64,000 nucleotides of DNA from Franzmannia pantelleriensis (GTDB taxonomy: Bacteria; Pseudomonadota; Gammaproteobacteria; Pseudomonadales; Halomonadaceae), in the NCBI RefSeq assembly GCF_900102875.1, contig NZ_FNGH01000005.1, positions 1 through 64,000 of the forward strand, read 5' to 3'. The notes under the pieces were generated by a model that worked only from the letters and a program-made list of their open reading frames with translations, ran no database searches and was not told the DNA's origin. A program made the translations under genes and the position numbers. Of the stretch, positions 63,135-64,000 are shown piece after piece. The first letter of the stretch is position 1; each line of letters starts with the position of its first letter.

Positions 63135-64000
63135 GTGCTGCCAGAACTAAAGCTCCAGCCCCTGCGCTATATACTCGCCATCGTCGATCACGGGGGCTTT
63201 CATGCCGCCGCCAAGCAGCTACACCGAAGCCAGCCGGCTATCTCCATGGCGGTGCGCGACCTGGAGTCCCGTCTCGGCCAAGCGCTGTTCGAGAAAGGGA
63301 ACGGCAAGGCGCTGCTGACCCCCTTCGGGCAGTGGTGCGAACCACGCTTTCGCGAGCTGGTGGCCCATCACGATCGTATCTGCCAGGACGCCTTGGCGCT
63401 GGTCAGCCAGCAGCGCGGGCGTGTCGATATCGCCGCCGTACCCTCGGTGGCCAGCCGGCTGATGCCTGCCATCCTGGCCAGCTTCGTGCACGACTATCCC
63501 GGCATCGAGATCAGCCTTCAGGACGGCCACTCCGAGGGAGTCAACCAGATGGTACTCAGGGGCGAGGTGGAACTCGGCATTACCAGCATATGGCGGCCCG
63601 ACGAGGCGCTGAGCTTTACGCCGTTGCTACAGGACGAGATAGGGGTGGTGTGCCGCGACGATCACCCCCTGGCCAATCATGATCAGCTGCATTGGCAGGC
63701 ACTGATCGGCCATCCCTTGATCAGCAACGGCACCTCGCGACTGCTGGAGGGCTCCCCCGCCGCCGAGCTACTGGTCGAGAGCACGCTATATATTTCCAAC
63801 ATGATCTCCCTGACCGCCATGCTCGAGGCCGGCATCGGCATCACCACTCTGCCGCGCCTGGCCTTCCAGGAGGAGCATGAGCGGCTGCGCTTCGTTCCTC
63901 TGGCCGAGCCTCGCCTGGAGCGACGGATCGGCCTGCTGCGTCGGGCACGACAGAGCCTCTCTCCCGCCGCCGAAGCGATGGAACGCCACCTGCTCAATAC
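63135..64000 (+). CDS. LysR family transcriptional regulator, 3' end outside the window
   Basis: The first 288 codons of a LysR regulator, open to the last base. The start is GTG 63135 (VLPELKLQPLRYILAIVDHGG), the first start-type codon before the conserved N-terminal helix-turn-helix HAAAKQLHRSQPAISMAVRDLESRLGQ. The effector domain begins near 95 (RGRVDIAAVPSVASRLMP). LysR proteins average about 300 residues, so nearly all is present. It is divergent from the aldehyde dehydrogenase operon at 56053-63041 and is its likely activator. Confidence 0.9.
   Translation, partial: MLPELKLQPLRYILAIVDHGGFHAAAKQLHRSQPAISMAVRDLESRLGQALFEKGNGKALLTPFGQWCEPRFRELVAHHDRICQDALALVSQQRGRVDIAAVPSVASRLMPAILASFVHDYPGIEISLQDGHSEGVNQMVLRGEVELGITSIWRPDEALSFTPLLQDEIGVVCRDDHPLANHDQLHWQALIGHPLISNGTSRLLEGSPAAELLVESTLYISNMISLTAMLEAGIGITTLPRLAFQEEHERLRFVPLAEPRLERRIGLLRRARQSLSPAAEAMERHLLN

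Overview
The window is about 64 kb of GC-rich chromosomal DNA that looks gammaproteobacterial and most like Halomonadaceae (Halomonas or a close relative). This is an inference from acidic proteins, a BCCT osmolyte carrier, many binding-protein-dependent uptake systems, and operators of enterobacterial/pseudomonad type (MntR, Zur, Pho boxes). I saw no rRNA, tRNA, CRISPR array, insertion sequence or phage gene. Nearly all space is coding, with many ATGA or longer overlaps between cotranscribed genes.

Layout. 1-5.3 kb: the 3' end of a TctC/Bug binding protein, then an amino-acid module (AGCS symporter, aspartase, cytosolic asparaginase) and a small DUF6482-like protein. 5.4-9.7 kb: glyoxalase I, an NlpC/P60 lipoprotein, then mntR divergent from a SitABC manganese importer, with an E. 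coli-type MntR box between them. 9.8-18 kb: a phosphorus-scavenging block made of a PhnDCE importer, an OprP/O-type porin and an AepXVW/FbpABC-like importer. Both importers are preceded by three 11-bp-spaced GTCAC-type repeats that resemble Pho boxes. 18-28.5 kb: an EamA exporter, then a probable zinc-starvation block. It has a Zur-like box, a DUF1826 protein, a lone ZnuB-type permease and a complete Opp/Nik-type importer with a fused double ATPase; a ZigA-type COG0523 GTPase nearby has its own near-perfect Zur box. A SPOR-tailed D,D-carboxypeptidase lies between.

28.5-38.2 kb: a lipoprotein, a chemoreceptor, a secreted protein, then a LysR regulator with a TRAP transporter, divergent from pxpABC (5-oxoprolinase). 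The arrangement suggests uptake and hydrolysis of 5-oxoproline. 38.4-52 kb is the most unusual region: two complete but divergent branched-chain-type (Liv) ABC importers flank a Tm-1-like protein (UPF0261), a SRPBCC protein and two paralogous PEP-hydrolase-like TIM barrels, with an AraC regulator inside. The two halves of the tomato Tm-1 protein are encoded here as separate genes, the TIM-barrel half twice. No substrate is known to me.

52-64 kb: a DUF3820 protein, a TauE exporter, a solute-binding protein with no signal peptide, NADP-glutamate dehydrogenase and a small unknown protein. Last comes a six-gene minus-strand operon divergent from a LysR gene that runs off the window: an aldehyde dehydrogenase of ketoglutarate-semialdehyde type, an M19 'dipeptidase' lacking key metal ligands, an atypical BCCT carrier, a 585-residue protein of unknown family, a DUF3726 protein and a RidA-family protein. 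It reads as a catabolic operon for an unidentified zwitterionic nitrogen compound. The best candidates for undescribed biology are the double-Liv/Tm-1 island, this BCCT/M19/DUF3726 operon and the Zur-linked Opp-type importer.
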